Numbered from the stretch's first letter, positions 29,950 through 39,679 are shown. The stretch is DNA of 64,000 nt from Bacillus carboniphilus (GCF_020524035.2 NZ_CP129013.1:1725822-1789821), one strand, 5' to 3'. Numbers and translations are program-made. Notes: generated by a model not told the origin, from the sequence alone.

Positions 29950-30642
29950 TTACATTTCTTGCGCCTTAGAATTTGTTTTCCGAATCGTTTTTATTCCACC
30001 ACGTAAATTTATCAACAAACGGAAAGCTGCTAACATAGCATAACCGATTCGAAAACGAATCATACATGTAAAGGAAGTTTTTGAAAGAGGGATGTGAAAA
30101 TTAGGTTCAACTGACACGATTGGCTGAGCAACCAATCTAAAATGGTAACTGATAATCGAAACAATGTTCATTTTAATGGTCCAAGCCGTCCCAATTAGAA
30201 ATCCTGTTGTAGCAGCATCTTTCATTCCTAGAATGCTAAACCACTCAAAACGTTTAATTTTCACTCGTTGCAAAAATCTTTTTATGATTAAATTTAGCCC
30301 TCTAACTCTTTCAGTGAATTCTTTAAACTCTTTAAGACTATCTAACACTTCTTCCGGGGTAATTTTGTCTGTCTTTTCATCTTTTTGTCCTTTTTTTGCA
30401 GACTTTTCTTCTTTAACAATGACATCTGTAGAATCAGGTTCCATTTTAATAAAAGGAACCTCATATTTATATTTTAATAAGCCAAACCAAGCTCGAAATC
30501 TAATTACGAGCTGGTCTTCATCCTGTTCATGTAAATAAGTAATGATAATGGAGACGTTGGTAATGATGAATAAAAATAAGAGGAAAAAGATAAGAGCAAG
30601 CACAATTCCTACCCAGAACACGTAAAGTAACCTCTCTTTCAT
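29950..30642 (-). CDS. ytfI: DUF2953 sporulation-associated membrane protein YtfI
   Basis: This protein has one long N-terminal transmembrane segment (about residues 8-32), a basic, charged middle (EEKSAKKGQKDEKTDK), and a C-terminal part typical of DUF2953 with TGFLIGTAWTIKMNIVS and a PNFHIPLS segment. The start at 30642 has AAGG eight bases upstream; an in-frame ATG at 30696 has no ribosome-binding site, leaving 231 residues. Function is unknown; its pairing with ytfJ suggests a role in spores. Confidence 0.83.
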   Translation of the reverse strand: MKERLLYVFWVGIVLALIFFLLFLFIITNVSIIITYLHEQDEDQLVIRFRAWFGLLKYKYEVPFIKMEPDSTDVIVKEEKSAKKGQKDEKTDKITPEEVLDSLKEFKEFTERVRGLNLIIKRFLQRVKIKRFEWFSILGMKDAATTGFLIGTAWTIKMNIVSIISYHFRLVAQPIVSVEPNFHIPLSKTSFTCMIRFRIGYAMLAAFRLLINLRGGIKTIRKTNSKAQEM

Positions 30643-30693
30643 AGAAACAGCCTTATCCACAGTATAGGTATCAATAAATTTCCTATACATTGA

Positions 30694-30724
30694 CAAAAAA
30701 ATAAACCTACAATAATGTAGGCTT
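30694..30724 (-). terminator. Terminator of the sppA-yteJ unit
   Basis: AGCCTACA pairs with TGTAGGTT after the yteJ stop, followed by seven T residues on the minus strand. Confidence 0.82.
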
Positions 30725-30725
30725 A

Positions 30726-31196
30726 TTATCTTTCATGAATGACGGTCGTATCAGAAAATATATCATGTAATCCTTGTTTTTTAGGTGTGAAGGCAACCAC
30801 AATATACAAAATCCAAATAGTGTAAACGAAATAACGAGATATCCATTCTCTAAAAATAATCGTTGACCATGAAAGCGATTCTTCATTGATATGAACTACT
30901 TTAAGGCCGAATAACATCTTTCCAATGGTAGCGCTAAAAAATTTCGTCATCAAGACAAAATAACCGAAAATAATCACAGCACTTAAAAAAGTTGATAATG
31001 AAAGAAACTCTTCGCTTCTCTCTAATGGTGAAAGCTTATAAAGCGGGTTTAAAAGAATTCCATTTATACTCGAAATCACAATAAGGTCAACTAAATAAGC
31101 CCAAAACCTCATCCAAAACCCCGCATATTGCCGAGGAGAAGATTCTGACTTGACCACAAGTTTTTCTGATTCAAACTGATCCATTGTCGTGTCCAT
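30726..31196 (-). CDS. yteJ: RDD family membrane protein YteJ
   Basis: This 156-residue protein shows the RDD signature: Arg in GFWMRFWAYLVDLIVIS followed by the paired aspartate, then further hydrophobic segments (about 70-90 and 120-140). RDD proteins are small membrane proteins, some linked to Na+ transport; here the role is unknown. AGGAGG precedes the ATG. The start lies 11 bp after the sppA stop, so the pair is an operon, as in B. subtilis where YteJ works with SppA. Confidence 0.85.
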   Translation of the reverse strand: MDTTMDQFESEKLVVKSESSPRQYAGFWMRFWAYLVDLIVISSINGILLNPLYKLSPLERSEEFLSLSTFLSAVIIFGYFVLMTKFFSATIGKMLFGLKVVHINEESLSWSTIIFREWISRYFVYTIWILYIVVAFTPKKQGLHDIFSDTTVIHER

Positions 31197-31207
31197 ATAA
31201 TCGCCTC

Positions 31208-32212
31208 CTATTCAGTATATAAGTACATGAGACGTGAAGTATTTGGGTTAGTTGCCATTTTATACATTGAAATTAGTTCAAATTCGCCAGAGAAGATTTT
31301 CGTTGCACTCATCTTGAATAAAGAGTTCAATCCCATACTTGATTCGTATTCAACCACTTTCGCATTTTTTAAGTCTAAATCTTCTTTCATAGTGATTAAG
31401 GCGTCATCAAAAAAACCTAGTTCATCGACAAGATTAAGTTCTTTCGCTTGACTTCCACTGTAAATTCTTCCATCTGCAATTTTTTTCACTTCGTCTTCTG
31501 TCATATTTCGACCATTTGCAATGACATCCACAAATCCTTCATATGATTCATCTACTAACTCTTGAAGAATTTTTCGTTCATCTTCTGTCATTTCTCTAGA
31601 TGAAGACATAATATCTTTATACTTTCCACTCTTGATTGTTTCAAACTTAACTCCAAGTTCATTTGCAAATTCACTAAAGTTAATGCTCTGCATAATAACA
31701 CCTAAAGATCCTGTTAAGGTTTCTGGAGCGGCAACAATTTTAGTTGCTGGAGCTGAAATATAATATCCACCTGATGCGGCTAATGAGCCCATAGATACAT
31801 AGACTGCCTTATTGTATTCTTCTTTTATTTCAACAATCTTTTCATGGATTTCTGCACTTTCCATTACGCCACCACCAGGAGAATTGACTCGAAGCAGAAT
31901 CCCTTTAACATTGTCATCTTCTGCTGCTTCATCAAGCATAGCGAGAAATTCCCGATGATGATACCCTTCTGCAAATAAAGCATCTTCTCCAGTATCTTGA
32001 ATGACACCATCTACATTTAATACGACAATCTTTTTAGTTGTCATACCAGTACCTTCTTCAATCACAGTTTCAGAAAACCCTTCACCAAATTCATTTAAAA
32101 AGGTGGATAGGTTGTCTTCCGGTTGTTCTCTTTCTGGTATGAAACTTGTGAATAGCGAAAAAATAAATAAAAAACTCGCTATCCCTAGCGCTCCCCAGCG
32201 TTTACCATTCAT
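31208..32212 (-). CDS. sppA: Signal peptide peptidase SppA
   Basis: SppA is a membrane-anchored serine/lysine protease that clears cleaved signal peptides and helps against lantibiotics in B. subtilis. The 334-residue protein has an N-terminal anchor (residues 5-24), then ILLRVNSPGGGVMES, the nucleophile serine in SMGSLAASGGYYIS near 147, and the general-base lysine in KSGKYKDIM near 199. GGGAGG precedes the ATG. It forms a unit with yteJ. Confidence 0.92.
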   Translation of the reverse strand: MNGKRWGALGIASFLFIFSLFTSFIPEREQPEDNLSTFLNEFGEGFSETVIEEGTGMTTKKIVVLNVDGVIQDTGEDALFAEGYHHREFLAMLDEAAEDDNVKGILLRVNSPGGGVMESAEIHEKIVEIKEEYNKAVYVSMGSLAASGGYYISAPATKIVAAPETLTGSLGVIMQSINFSEFANELGVKFETIKSGKYKDIMSSSREMTEDERKILQELVDESYEGFVDVIANGRNMTEDEVKKIADGRIYSGSQAKELNLVDELGFFDDALITMKEDLDLKNAKVVEYESSMGLNSLFKMSATKIFSGEFELISMYKMATNPNTSRLMYLYTE

Positions 32213-32338
32213 ATCTTCTGCCTCCCTTATATATTTTCACCCGAGTAAAATAGTGGTAAAATAAAATTACCACTCCCTATTGTAACATTTCTTATAAAAA
32301 TTGTTGATACTCACCACCTAACTGGAGGGAATATAATA

Positions 32339-33139
32339 ATGGAAGATCGTCGTAACGTTTATCTATATTACAAAAGAAACAGTGAAATTGAAGGTCAACT
32401 TAACACAATTAAAGAGTTTGCCAAAAATTATGGTTTCAACATCGTAGACCATTATAAAGAGTCTAATATTATTGTAAGCTTCGGTGGAGATGGTTCTTTT
32501 CTACAAGCTGTTCGAAACACAAACTTTCGTCAAGATTGTTTATATGTTGGAGTGGCGACAAATAGACCTAATAGTCTTTATTCTGATTTTTCTCTTGATG
32601 ACAAAGACAAAATAATTGAAGCTATTTCATCTGAACAGTTAGAAGTACGAAAATATCCTGTATTAGAAGTTTCAGTTGATGGACAATCTTCGTTTTTATG
32701 TTTAAATGAATGCTCCATTCGCTCGGGTATTATCAAAACATTTGTGATAGATGTATGGATTGATGATCAACATTTCGAAACATTTAGAGGGGACGGAATG
32801 CTTGTTTCAACACCTACTGGGAGCACTGCATATAACAAATCAGTTAATGGTGCGGTCGTTGATCCTAAATTACCATGTCTCCAAGTCAATGAACTCGCTT
32901 CTTTAAACAATAATAAATATCGAACGCTCGGCTCCCCATTTATTTTAAGTAATGAACGAAAACTACGGCTACAAATTGTTCAAGATGGCAACGATCATCC
33001 AATTATTGGGATTGATAATGAAGCATTAAGTATACGTCATGTTAAGAACATCGACTTTAAATTAAGTGAAAAAGTGATTAAAACGGTCAAACTAAAAGAC
33101 AATTCCTTCTGGGATAAAGTAAAAAGAACGTTTTTATAA
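32339..33139 (+). CDS. nadK: NAD kinase (PpnK2, YtdI-type)
   Basis: NAD kinase makes NADP from NAD and ATP. The GGDGSFL motif near residues 48-54, NECSIRSG, the catalytic-site GDGMLVSTPTGSTAYNKS near 150-167 and PFILSNERKLRL are all family signatures. The 266-residue length fits the second Bacillus enzyme. AACTGGAGGG lies upstream. The TAA stop (33137-33139) is the first three bases of family A repeat A4, so the element supplies the stop codon. Confidence 0.93.
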   Translation: MEDRRNVYLYYKRNSEIEGQLNTIKEFAKNYGFNIVDHYKESNIIVSFGGDGSFLQAVRNTNFRQDCLYVGVATNRPNSLYSDFSLDDKDKIIEAISSEQLEVRKYPVLEVSVDGQSSFLCLNECSIRSGIIKTFVIDVWIDDQHFETFRGDGMLVSTPTGSTAYNKSVNGAVVDPKLPCLQVNELASLNNNKYRTLGSPFILSNERKLRLQIVQDGNDHPIIGIDNEALSIRHVKNIDFKLSEKVIKTVKLKDNSFWDKVKRTFL

Positions 33140-33288
33140 GAAAAGCAGAAGCGACCGTTTAACGACGAAGGGGCTTGAGACCTCCGTATGAGATAAAGGA
33201 AACACGAAAAGCCGTAGGCTTCGATGTTGACTTATCATAAGGAGGAGGGCGAAAACTTACGAGTCGTTGGTCGCTGGAGCTAGACAAG
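33137..33288 (+). repeat. Family A repeat, copy A4
   Basis: The core runs from TAAGAAAAGCAGAAGCG to CTGGAGCTAGACAAG. The outer stem differs from A1 yet still pairs: GCGACC (33151-33156) with GGTCGC (33269-33274) and AACGAC (33161-33166) with GTCGTT (33263-33268). Inside is an ATGAGATAAAGG to GACTTATCATAAGG long-range pairing, but no double-hairpin module. Confidence 0.85.
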
Positions 33289-33320
33289 AAGAAAAGCAGA
33301 AGCGGCCGTTTAGCGACGAG
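33288..33320 (+). repeat. Family A repeat, left-end fragment A4b
   Basis: Immediately after A4 another left end follows (GAAAAGCAGAAGCGGCCG, then TTTAGCGACGAG) and stops after about 30 bases, like the A2 fragment. The tandem arrangement suggests an abandoned second copy. Confidence 0.7.
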
Positions 33321-33326
33321 TGAACA

Positions 33327-33359
33327 AAGAGAGGTGTAAGCATCTATACACCTCTTTTA
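33327..33359 (-). terminator. Terminator overlapping the amidohydrolase stop
   Basis: AAGAGGTGTA pairs with TACACCTCTC around a TAGATGCT loop; the hairpin includes the stop codon of the minus-strand gene and is followed by a few T residues. Confidence 0.65.
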
Positions 33360-34945
33360 ATGTTGTCATTATCATAAACAACCTTACCGCCTACAACGGT
33401 TTTACTAACTTTAACCTCTCCTATTTTATGAGGATCAACTTTAAACAAATCTTTTTCCAAAATAGTAAAATCTGCATCGAACCCTTTTTTTATCATACCT
33501 CGCTTATCTTCTTTATGAATGGCCTTTGCGCTTCCTTTCGTATATAAGGATATCGCTTCAAAAACAGATAAACATTGTTCAGGAAAAAAACATTCCTTGT
33601 CTTTTTCATACATACTCGTTCGACAAACGGCAGATTGAATCCCTACCAATGGATTAATTGACTCGATAGGGGCATCAGAGCCACCTGCGCAAGTAACCCC
33701 TTTATTTAAGAGAGATTTCCATGCATAACAGCTTTGTATTCTTTCTTTACCGATTCGTTCAATTACCCATGGAAAATCTGATGCAACAAAAGATGGCTGA
33801 ATATCTATGATGATTTTCATTCTACTTGCCCTATTGATTAACGCTGGATTCAAGATTTGACCGTGAATAAGTCTGTCATGTTGATCAGGTTTAGGAGGTA
33901 ACTGTTCAAAAACATTTAACATTTTTTCAAAAGCTAAGTCTCCAATCGTATGAACGGCTACCTCCATTCCATAACTTCTTGCTAAACGAACAAGATCATA
34001 GAGCTCTTCATCAGAATGAATGGCGATTCCATTTGTGTGAGGAGCATCGTTGTATGGTTTCGATAAAAGTGCTGTTCTTCCACCTAATGCTCCGTCGGCA
34101 AATAGCTTCATCGCTCCAAAATCTAGGAAGTTAGACTGCAATTGAGCATACTTTTTGTTTTGAAACGACTTTACAACATGATGATGTACGAGAAGGTGAC
34201 AGCGAAATTGTTGTTCTGTTATTACTTCTTGAAAAGCATGAACCGTATTTTCGAGAGATCCATAATACGACAAATCTTCTGTATGTACCCCTGTTAATCC
34301 TTTTCTTACTGCATCTTCAATAGCTCTGTTTAAGTATATCTTTAGTTCTTCTTTAGATGGAGATGGAATAACACTTAATACTTTTTCTTGAGCTTGATCA
34401 AATAACAAACCTGTTGGCATTCCTTGTTGATCTTTTTCAATCGCACCTCCTTCAGGATTTGGAGTACTTGAATCAATACTAGCAATCTGTAAAGCTTTAG
34501 AATTACCGATTAAACTATGGCGACAAATTCTTTTCAACACAATCGGATGATCTTTACTTAGTTCATCAAGTTCTTTTCGATGAAAGATTTTTCGATCTAT
34601 CCACTGATTCTCATTCCACCCCTCACCTATAATCCATTCTCCTTTTTTAGCTTCAGACACCTTCTTTTGAAGGGCCTCTAAAACTTGAATAGCCGAAGTC
34701 ATGTGAGAAAGATCAATCCTTGATAACTTCTCACCATGACCTATTAAGTGAACATGACTGTCTACAAAACCTGGGTATACTGTTGCATTAAGTAGATTAA
34801 TTTTCTTTTCAATTTGATAATAGCTTTCTAAGAAATTAACCTTTCCCCCATCGACAATCTTTCCATCTTCTGTGACGATCGCTTCCACTGTCTCAAATTT
34901 TTGTTCCATTGTATAAATAGTTCCACCATACCAAAGTGTTTTCAA
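33344..34945 (-). CDS. ytcJ: Amidohydrolase YtcJ
   Basis: This amidohydrolase-3-type protein carries the metal-site FVDSHVHLIGHG near residues 60-71, GEGWNENQW, the later VAVHTIGDLAFEKML and AGGSDAPIESINPLVGI metal and substrate segments. Such enzymes hydrolyse amides or imino bonds; the substrate is not predictable. I prefer the TTG at 34943-34945, six bases after AAAGGGGG; the ATG two codons earlier overlaps that box. About 533 residues. It lies just downstream of ytcI on the same strand, as in B. subtilis. Confidence 0.85.
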   Translation of the reverse strand: MKTLWYGGTIYTMEQKFETVEAIVTEDGKIVDGGKVNFLESYYQIEKKINLLNATVYPGFVDSHVHLIGHGEKLSRIDLSHMTSAIQVLEALQKKVSEAKKGEWIIGEGWNENQWIDRKIFHRKELDELSKDHPIVLKRICRHSLIGNSKALQIASIDSSTPNPEGGAIEKDQQGMPTGLLFDQAQEKVLSVIPSPSKEELKIYLNRAIEDAVRKGLTGVHTEDLSYYGSLENTVHAFQEVITEQQFRCHLLVHHHVVKSFQNKKYAQLQSNFLDFGAMKLFADGALGGRTALLSKPYNDAPHTNGIAIHSDEELYDLVRLARSYGMEVAVHTIGDLAFEKMLNVFEQLPPKPDQHDRLIHGQILNPALINRASRMKIIIDIQPSFVASDFPWVIERIGKERIQSCYAWKSLLNKGVTCAGGSDAPIESINPLVGIQSAVCRTSMYEKDKECFFPEQCLSVFEAISLYTKGSAKAIHKEDKRGMIKKGFDADFTILEKDLFKVDPHKIGEVKVSKTVVGGKVVYDNDNIKRGV

Positions 34946-34978
34946 AACCATCCCCCTTTCATCTTGAGCACAAGCACA

Positions 34979-36548
34979 TTACATTTTTATTTTTTCTTGA
35001 TTCCGAAGCTCTACTCTTCTAATCTTCCCAGAAATGGTCTTAGGTAACTCATCAACAAACTGAATTCTCCGTGGATATTTATACGGAGCGGTAACTTTTT
35101 TGACATGTTCCTGCAACTCTTGAACAAGCAAATCACTTTGCTCAATATCTTTTTTCAGTACGACAAAAGCTTTAACTATATGACCTCTTACTTCATCCGG
35201 GCTAGCAACAACCGCACACTCCTTTACTAGGGGGTGAGAAACAAGTGCATCCTCTACTTCAAAAGGACCAATTGAATAACCAGAACTTATGATCATATCA
35301 TCTTTTCTTCCTTCAAACCAAAAATACCCTTCCTCATCCTTTCTTGCTAAATCACCTGTTATATAGTAACGACCAATGATTTGCTGATCCATTTCTTGAG
35401 GTGCTTTATAATATTCTTTGAATAAAGCTGGGCTATCAGTACGAACAGCAATGTTTCCTACAGTACCAGTAGGACATAGCTGTCCCTTTTCATCAATGAT
35501 TTCTACTCTATTGCCAGGTGTGGCTTTCCCCATTGAGCCAGGCTTTAAATCGATTCCTTTATATATACCAATAAGTAGAGTATTTTCCGTTTGACCATAC
35601 CCATCTCTTACATCAATATTAAAAGATTGACGAAATGTTTCTATTACTTCTCTATTTAATGGTTCTCCTGCAGAAACAGCGCTATGAAGACTAAGTAGAG
35701 AATAATCATTTAATTTTTCAACTTTTGCCATCATACGGTATTCTGTAGGGGTACAACATAATACATTTATTTTAAATTTATCAACTAAGGATAAATATTT
35801 TTCAGGATTAAATTTTCCTCCATAAATAAATCCAGTGGCTCCTGTACATAAAGTGGACAAAAAAAGGACTCCATATCCATTTCTGCCATCCTGGGGCAGC
35901 AGTTGCCCATACAAGGTCATCCATCTGGACAGATAACCATTTTTTTGTGGCCGTTCGTAAATGAGCATAGGCCCAACTATGAGTATGAACGACACCTTTA
36001 GGGCTTCCAGTTGTTCCAGAAGTATAAGACAAAAAGGCTTCATCTTCAGCAAATGTTTCAACTATAGGTAGCTCAACTGGTTGATTCGAAATTAAATCTT
36101 CAAATTCAAGCCAATCTTGATGGTTACCAAAAACGATTTTTATTCTTTTATTAGCAGCTTCTTGATCAAATTCATGTATATACATTTGATGACTGATGAT
36201 TGCTTTTACATTGCCATGGGTTATTCGATAATTGAAATCTTTTTTTCGTAACATTTCTGAGCAAGGAACTACAATTAATCCTCTTTTCAAAGCCCCTAAA
36301 TAAATGGCATACGTTTCGATTAATTTAGGCATGACAACTAAAACTTTATCGCCTTTCTCTAAACCTAAATCATTTAAAGCGTTTCCAATTTTATTTACTA
36401 AATAAAGAAGATGACGATAAGTAATCCGTTTACATCCACTATTTTCGCCTTCCCAAATCAATGCTTCTTTTTCTGGTCTTGTATAGGCGTGGTGCTCAAA
36501 CTCCTCCACTAAGTTATAAATATGAGGTGCAATAAAGTTTGTTTGCAT
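34979..36548 (-). CDS. ytcI: Acyl-CoA synthetase YtcI/MbcS (frameshifted in this sequence)
   Basis: This AMP-forming ligase (522 residues once repaired) activates an acid to its acyl-CoA; MbcS relatives act on short branched acids. Motifs are LSYTSGTTGSPKGVVHTH near residues 170-187, then after the break DGYGQTENTLLIG, YYITGDLARKDEEGYFWFEGRKDDMIISSGY and the catalytic lysine near the end in PKTISGKIRRVEL. The break is a seven-A run on the plus strand (35859-35865); six would join SPF to LSTLCTGATGF. A GAGGGGATCG precedes the ATG. It resembles AcsA in this window (53.6-55.3 kb). Confidence 0.9.
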
Positions 36549-36887
36549 AGTAACGATCCCCTCTCTCTTATTGATTATATTTAAAATTCTGATAAATAAG
36601 CATAAATCCTTTTTATCTGTACATTTTTTTGAATTATTTTTATTTAAAGGGGATAATTTCTAAATACGAGAGCATCATAATGAACAAGGGTTACATTCGA
36701 AACAGGTTTTCGGAGTGCTCTTCTATTTTTTTGTTGAGCTCAATTATTTTAAAGCCATAAGAAAGGCTATGTTCCTTATTCATTCGTCACTAAACGGGCA
36801 CCAAGCTATGTAAGGACAGATTTTTATACTCTTACTCCATAATAAAAGCGGGGTTTCCCCCGCCTATTAGCCAATAGTATTCAATTG
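36549..36887. other. Region between ytcI and sspA with a decayed family A tail
   Basis: No gene is seen. From about 36740 to 36840 the sequence resembles a family A right part: CACTAAACGGGCACC and then AAGGACAGATTTTTATACTC with the CTTACTCC ending. It has lost the element's left arm. The SASP terminator follows. Confidence 0.55.
36841..36866 (-). terminator. Terminator of the SASP gene
   Basis: GCGGGGG pairs with CCCCGC and is followed by TTTTATT on the minus strand. Confidence 0.8.
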
Positions 36888-37106
36888 TTATTGGTAAGAA
36901 CCACCCATTTGTTGTTGAGCATAAGAAACAAGTCGCTTCGTGATTTCTCCACCAACAGATCCGTTTGCACGAGATGTCGTTTCTGGACCAAGTGTCACAC
37001 CATATTCTGAAGCAATTTCATACTTCATTTGATCAATCGCTTGTTGTGCTCCAGGGACAACAAGTTGGTTTGAACTTTGTCTAGTTTGTTGTGTTTGCTG
37101 TGCCAT
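36888..37106 (-). CDS. sspA: Small acid-soluble spore protein, alpha/beta type
   Basis: Alpha/beta SASPs coat forespore DNA and protect it. This 72-residue protein has the two family motifs: [19 protein letters not shown] (with the GPR protease site EIASE) and the DNA-binding [21 protein letters not shown] start at 37106, where AGGAGG lies seven bases upstream. A sG-type promoter lies just upstream. Its position next to thiI matches B. subtilis sspA. Confidence 0.92.
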   Translation of the reverse strand: MAQQTQQTRQSSNQLVVPGAQQAIDQMKYEIASEYGVTLGPETTSRANGSVGGEITKRLVSYAQQQMGGSYQ

Positions 37107-37127
37107 GTTCTCACCTCCTTGTGAGTA

Positions 37128-37158
37128 TAGAATGTGACAAATCATACGACTTCATTCA
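37128..37158 (-). promoter_or_regulatory. sG-type promoter of the SASP gene
   Basis: On the minus strand TGAATG (37153-37158) and CATTCTA (37128-37134) are 18 bp apart, close to the forespore sG consensus TGAATA and CATACTA. The distance to the ribosome-binding site is short, as usual for ssp genes. Confidence 0.6.
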
Positions 37159-37258
37159 GTTAACTATTGGTAATTTACTTACAAGGTGAAATTCTTTTGA
37201 TCAACATGCGGGAGTGAGTGGAGAAGGCTGTCTGGAAAGGACCATTTCTATAATAGTC

Positions 37259-37293
37259 AAAACCCAAGAATGTAGGCTACATTCTTGGGTTTG
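37259..37293 (-). terminator. Terminator of thiI
   Basis: AAAACCCAAGAATGTAG pairs with CTACATTCTTGGGTTT beyond the thiI stop. Confidence 0.85.
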
Positions 37294-37324
37294 TTTCGTT
37301 TTCAATGAACTTTTTAACGCATAC

Positions 37325-38527
37325 TTAAAGAAGGTGAGCAAATTGGTCTTCCTTCTCCTTTGCTGAAATATTAATTGTCTCTACATTATCAACTGCTTTC
37401 TGAATTAACTCTTCAAAATCAACAAAACTTTCGTATTTCATAACTTTCTCTTTTTTAGGCTTTGTTTTTGGTGAAGCTGGTGTGAAAATTGTACAGCAAT
37501 CTTCATATGGACGTGTTGATATAGATAGCGTTCCAATATTTTCTGCTATGTTCATAATTTCCATTTTGTCCATCGTAATTAATGGCCTGATAATTGGAGT
37601 CGTTGTCACTTCATTAATAGCGTACATACTTTCCATCGTTTGACTTGCTACCTGCCCTAAGCTTTCACCAGTTGTAATGGCTAATGAATTTGATTTTTCT
37701 CTAATACTATCTGCTATTCTTAACATCATTCTTCTTGTAGAAGTCATTGAATAATTTTCAGGTACTTGTTTTTTAATTACCTCTTGAATTTCTGTAAATG
37801 GAACAATATGTACTATTATCGATCCACCGTATTTCGTTAATTCTGCTGATAAATCTAAAACCTTCTGTTTCGCACGCTCACTTGTATAAGGAGGACTAAA
37901 AAAGTGGACAGCTTCTATTTCTAATCCTCTTTTCATGGCTAAATACCCGGCAACAGGACTATCAATACCACCTGAAAGCATCAACATAGTCTTACCACTT
38001 GAACCAACTGGCAAACCTCTCGCGCCCTGATAATCTCTACTCATAATGTAAGTAGCCTCTTCTCTAACCTCAACCCGTACATTAATATCTGGATTCTTAA
38101 CATTTACTTTCAACTCATCTGTATGAATTAAAATATGACTACCTATTTCATAATTAAGTTGATTGGTATCTAACGGAAAATTTTTATAAGATCGCCTTGC
38201 AGAAACTTTAAATGTTTCTCCTTTTTTATATTGCTGTTTAATGGTCCTTAACGCAGCTTCTTTAATGGAGTTAATTTCTGTTTCCACTTTTATTGCAACA
38301 CTAAACGACTGAATACCAAATACGTACTGAAGCTTTTTAACAAGATCTTCATAAGGTGTTCTGTTTAGTTGTATATAAATTCGATCTCTTGTCGCCTTAT
38401 AGGTAAGCTCAGGATAGTCAGCTAATGTTTGTTTTATATTTTTTCTTAATAAATCAATAAATCGTTTTCGATTTTTACCCTTTGTAGATAGTTCTCCAAA
38501 ACGCACTAATATATGATCTTCAACCAT
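37325..38527 (-). CDS. thiI: tRNA 4-thiouridine synthetase ThiI
   Basis: ThiI adenylates tRNA U8 for thiolation and, in Bacillus, gets sulfur from the adjacent cysteine desulfurase. The 400-residue protein has the N-terminal ferredoxin-like/THUMP region (about 1-165), the PP-loop MLMLSGGIDSPVAGYL near residues 183-198, and ends without a rhodanese domain, the Gram-positive form. TTNGESLGQVASQTM-like TTGESLGQVASQTM is the second family block. It starts with ATG at 38527, three bases after the nifS stop. Confidence 0.95.
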   Translation of the reverse strand: MVEDHILVRFGELSTKGKNRKRFIDLLRKNIKQTLADYPELTYKATRDRIYIQLNRTPYEDLVKKLQYVFGIQSFSVAIKVETEINSIKEAALRTIKQQYKKGETFKVSARRSYKNFPLDTNQLNYEIGSHILIHTDELKVNVKNPDINVRVEVREEATYIMSRDYQGARGLPVGSSGKTMLMLSGGIDSPVAGYLAMKRGLEIEAVHFFSPPYTSERAKQKVLDLSAELTKYGGSIIVHIVPFTEIQEVIKKQVPENYSMTSTRRMMLRIADSIREKSNSLAITTGESLGQVASQTMESMYAINEVTTTPIIRPLITMDKMEIMNIAENIGTLSISTRPYEDCCTIFTPASPKTKPKKEKVMKYESFVDFEELIQKAVDNVETINISAKEKEDQFAHLL

Positions 38528-38530
38528 TTG

Positions 38531-39679
38531 TTAATCCCTCATTACTCTTTGAAGTTTATGAATAAATTTATGTAAATGACGCAAAAAGAAATCGATCTCC
38601 TCTTTTGTTTGCTGATAAGATAGACTAACTCTAATGGAACTAGAAGCAACTTGTTCAGATTTCCCCATTTGTAAAAGAACATGGCTCATACTTGATTTTT
38701 TTGAAGAACAGGCGGCCGTGGTAGAAACATAAATCTCCTCTTGTTCAAACATATGAACAAGGACCTCCGCTTTTATTCCTGGAATTGAAAAATTAACTAT
38801 ATGAGGAGCAGAATTAAGCAAAGTTGTGTTTACATCAATTTGATCAATATTCAAGAGGTTCTCCATCAAATATTTCTTTATTTTGATCATATGAACAATT
38901 TCGTTTTCATACTGTTCCAATATCTTTCTTAGCGCTTTGGCAAATGAAACAATTGCAGCGACACTTTCCGTACCTGATCGAATCGCCCCTTCTTGACCTC
39001 CTCCAGAAAATAAAGGAGTCAGGCTCACGCCTTTCCTCTTAAATAATACACCGATCCCGTTTACTGCATGGATTTTATGCCCAGACATTGTACACAAATC
39101 AATATGAGCTTCCTTTATTTTTAAAGGTACCTTACCTAGCCCTTGTACATAATCTACATGATAGGTGATATTCGGATAGTTGGAAAGAAATTGGCCAATC
39201 TCCTCAACTGGCTGAATAATCCCTGTTTCATTGTTCACATGCATCACAGACACTAAGACGGTATCAGCACGAATAGATCGCTTTAATTCCTCAATATCAA
39301 TAATTCCAGTATCTTTTACAGGTATATAAGTTACTTCATAATTGAATAAGTCTTTTAATTGTTCAAAAGCATCTTTAACAGAAGGGTGTTCAATCGTTGT
39401 CGTAATTAAGTGTTTGCCTTTTTTTTCTGCAGAAAACGCAATACCTTTAATTGACAAGTTATTTCCTTCTGTTCCTCCACTTGTAAATAAAATTTCCTCT
39501 TCTTCTACTCCCAACAACTGAGCAACTTGTTTCCTTGCTGACCCAACGAGTTTTTCAGACTCTACTCCTAAAGCATGAATAGACGAAGGGTTTGCAAAAT
39601 ATTTTTCAGCAACAAGTTTGTACGTCTCAAGAACGTCTGCATACGGACTAGTTGTTGCGCTATTATCTAAATAAAGCAT
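38531..39679 (-). CDS. Cysteine desulfurase (NifZ/IscS-type)
   Basis: This PLP enzyme removes sulfur from cysteine, most likely to feed ThiI. The PLP lysine is in TMSGHKIHAVNG near residue 202; the mobile cysteine is in STTAACSSKKSSMSHVL near 325. FTSGGTEGNNL and HVNNETGIIQPVEEIG are also typical. The start at 39679 has GGAGG five bases upstream; an ATG at 39691 does not. The thiI start follows three bases later, so the two are an operon, as with nifZ-thiI in B. subtilis. Confidence 0.93.
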   Translation of the reverse strand: MLYLDNSATTSPYADVLETYKLVAEKYFANPSSIHALGVESEKLVGSARKQVAQLLGVEEEEILFTSGGTEGNNLSIKGIAFSAEKKGKHLITTTIEHPSVKDAFEQLKDLFNYEVTYIPVKDTGIIDIEELKRSIRADTVLVSVMHVNNETGIIQPVEEIGQFLSNYPNITYHVDYVQGLGKVPLKIKEAHIDLCTMSGHKIHAVNGIGVLFKRKGVSLTPLFSGGGQEGAIRSGTESVAAIVSFAKALRKILEQYENEIVHMIKIKKYLMENLLNIDQIDVNTTLLNSAPHIVNFSIPGIKAEVLVHMFEQEEIYVSTTAACSSKKSSMSHVLLQMGKSEQVASSSIRVSLSYQQTKEEIDFFLRHLHKFIHKLQRVMRD

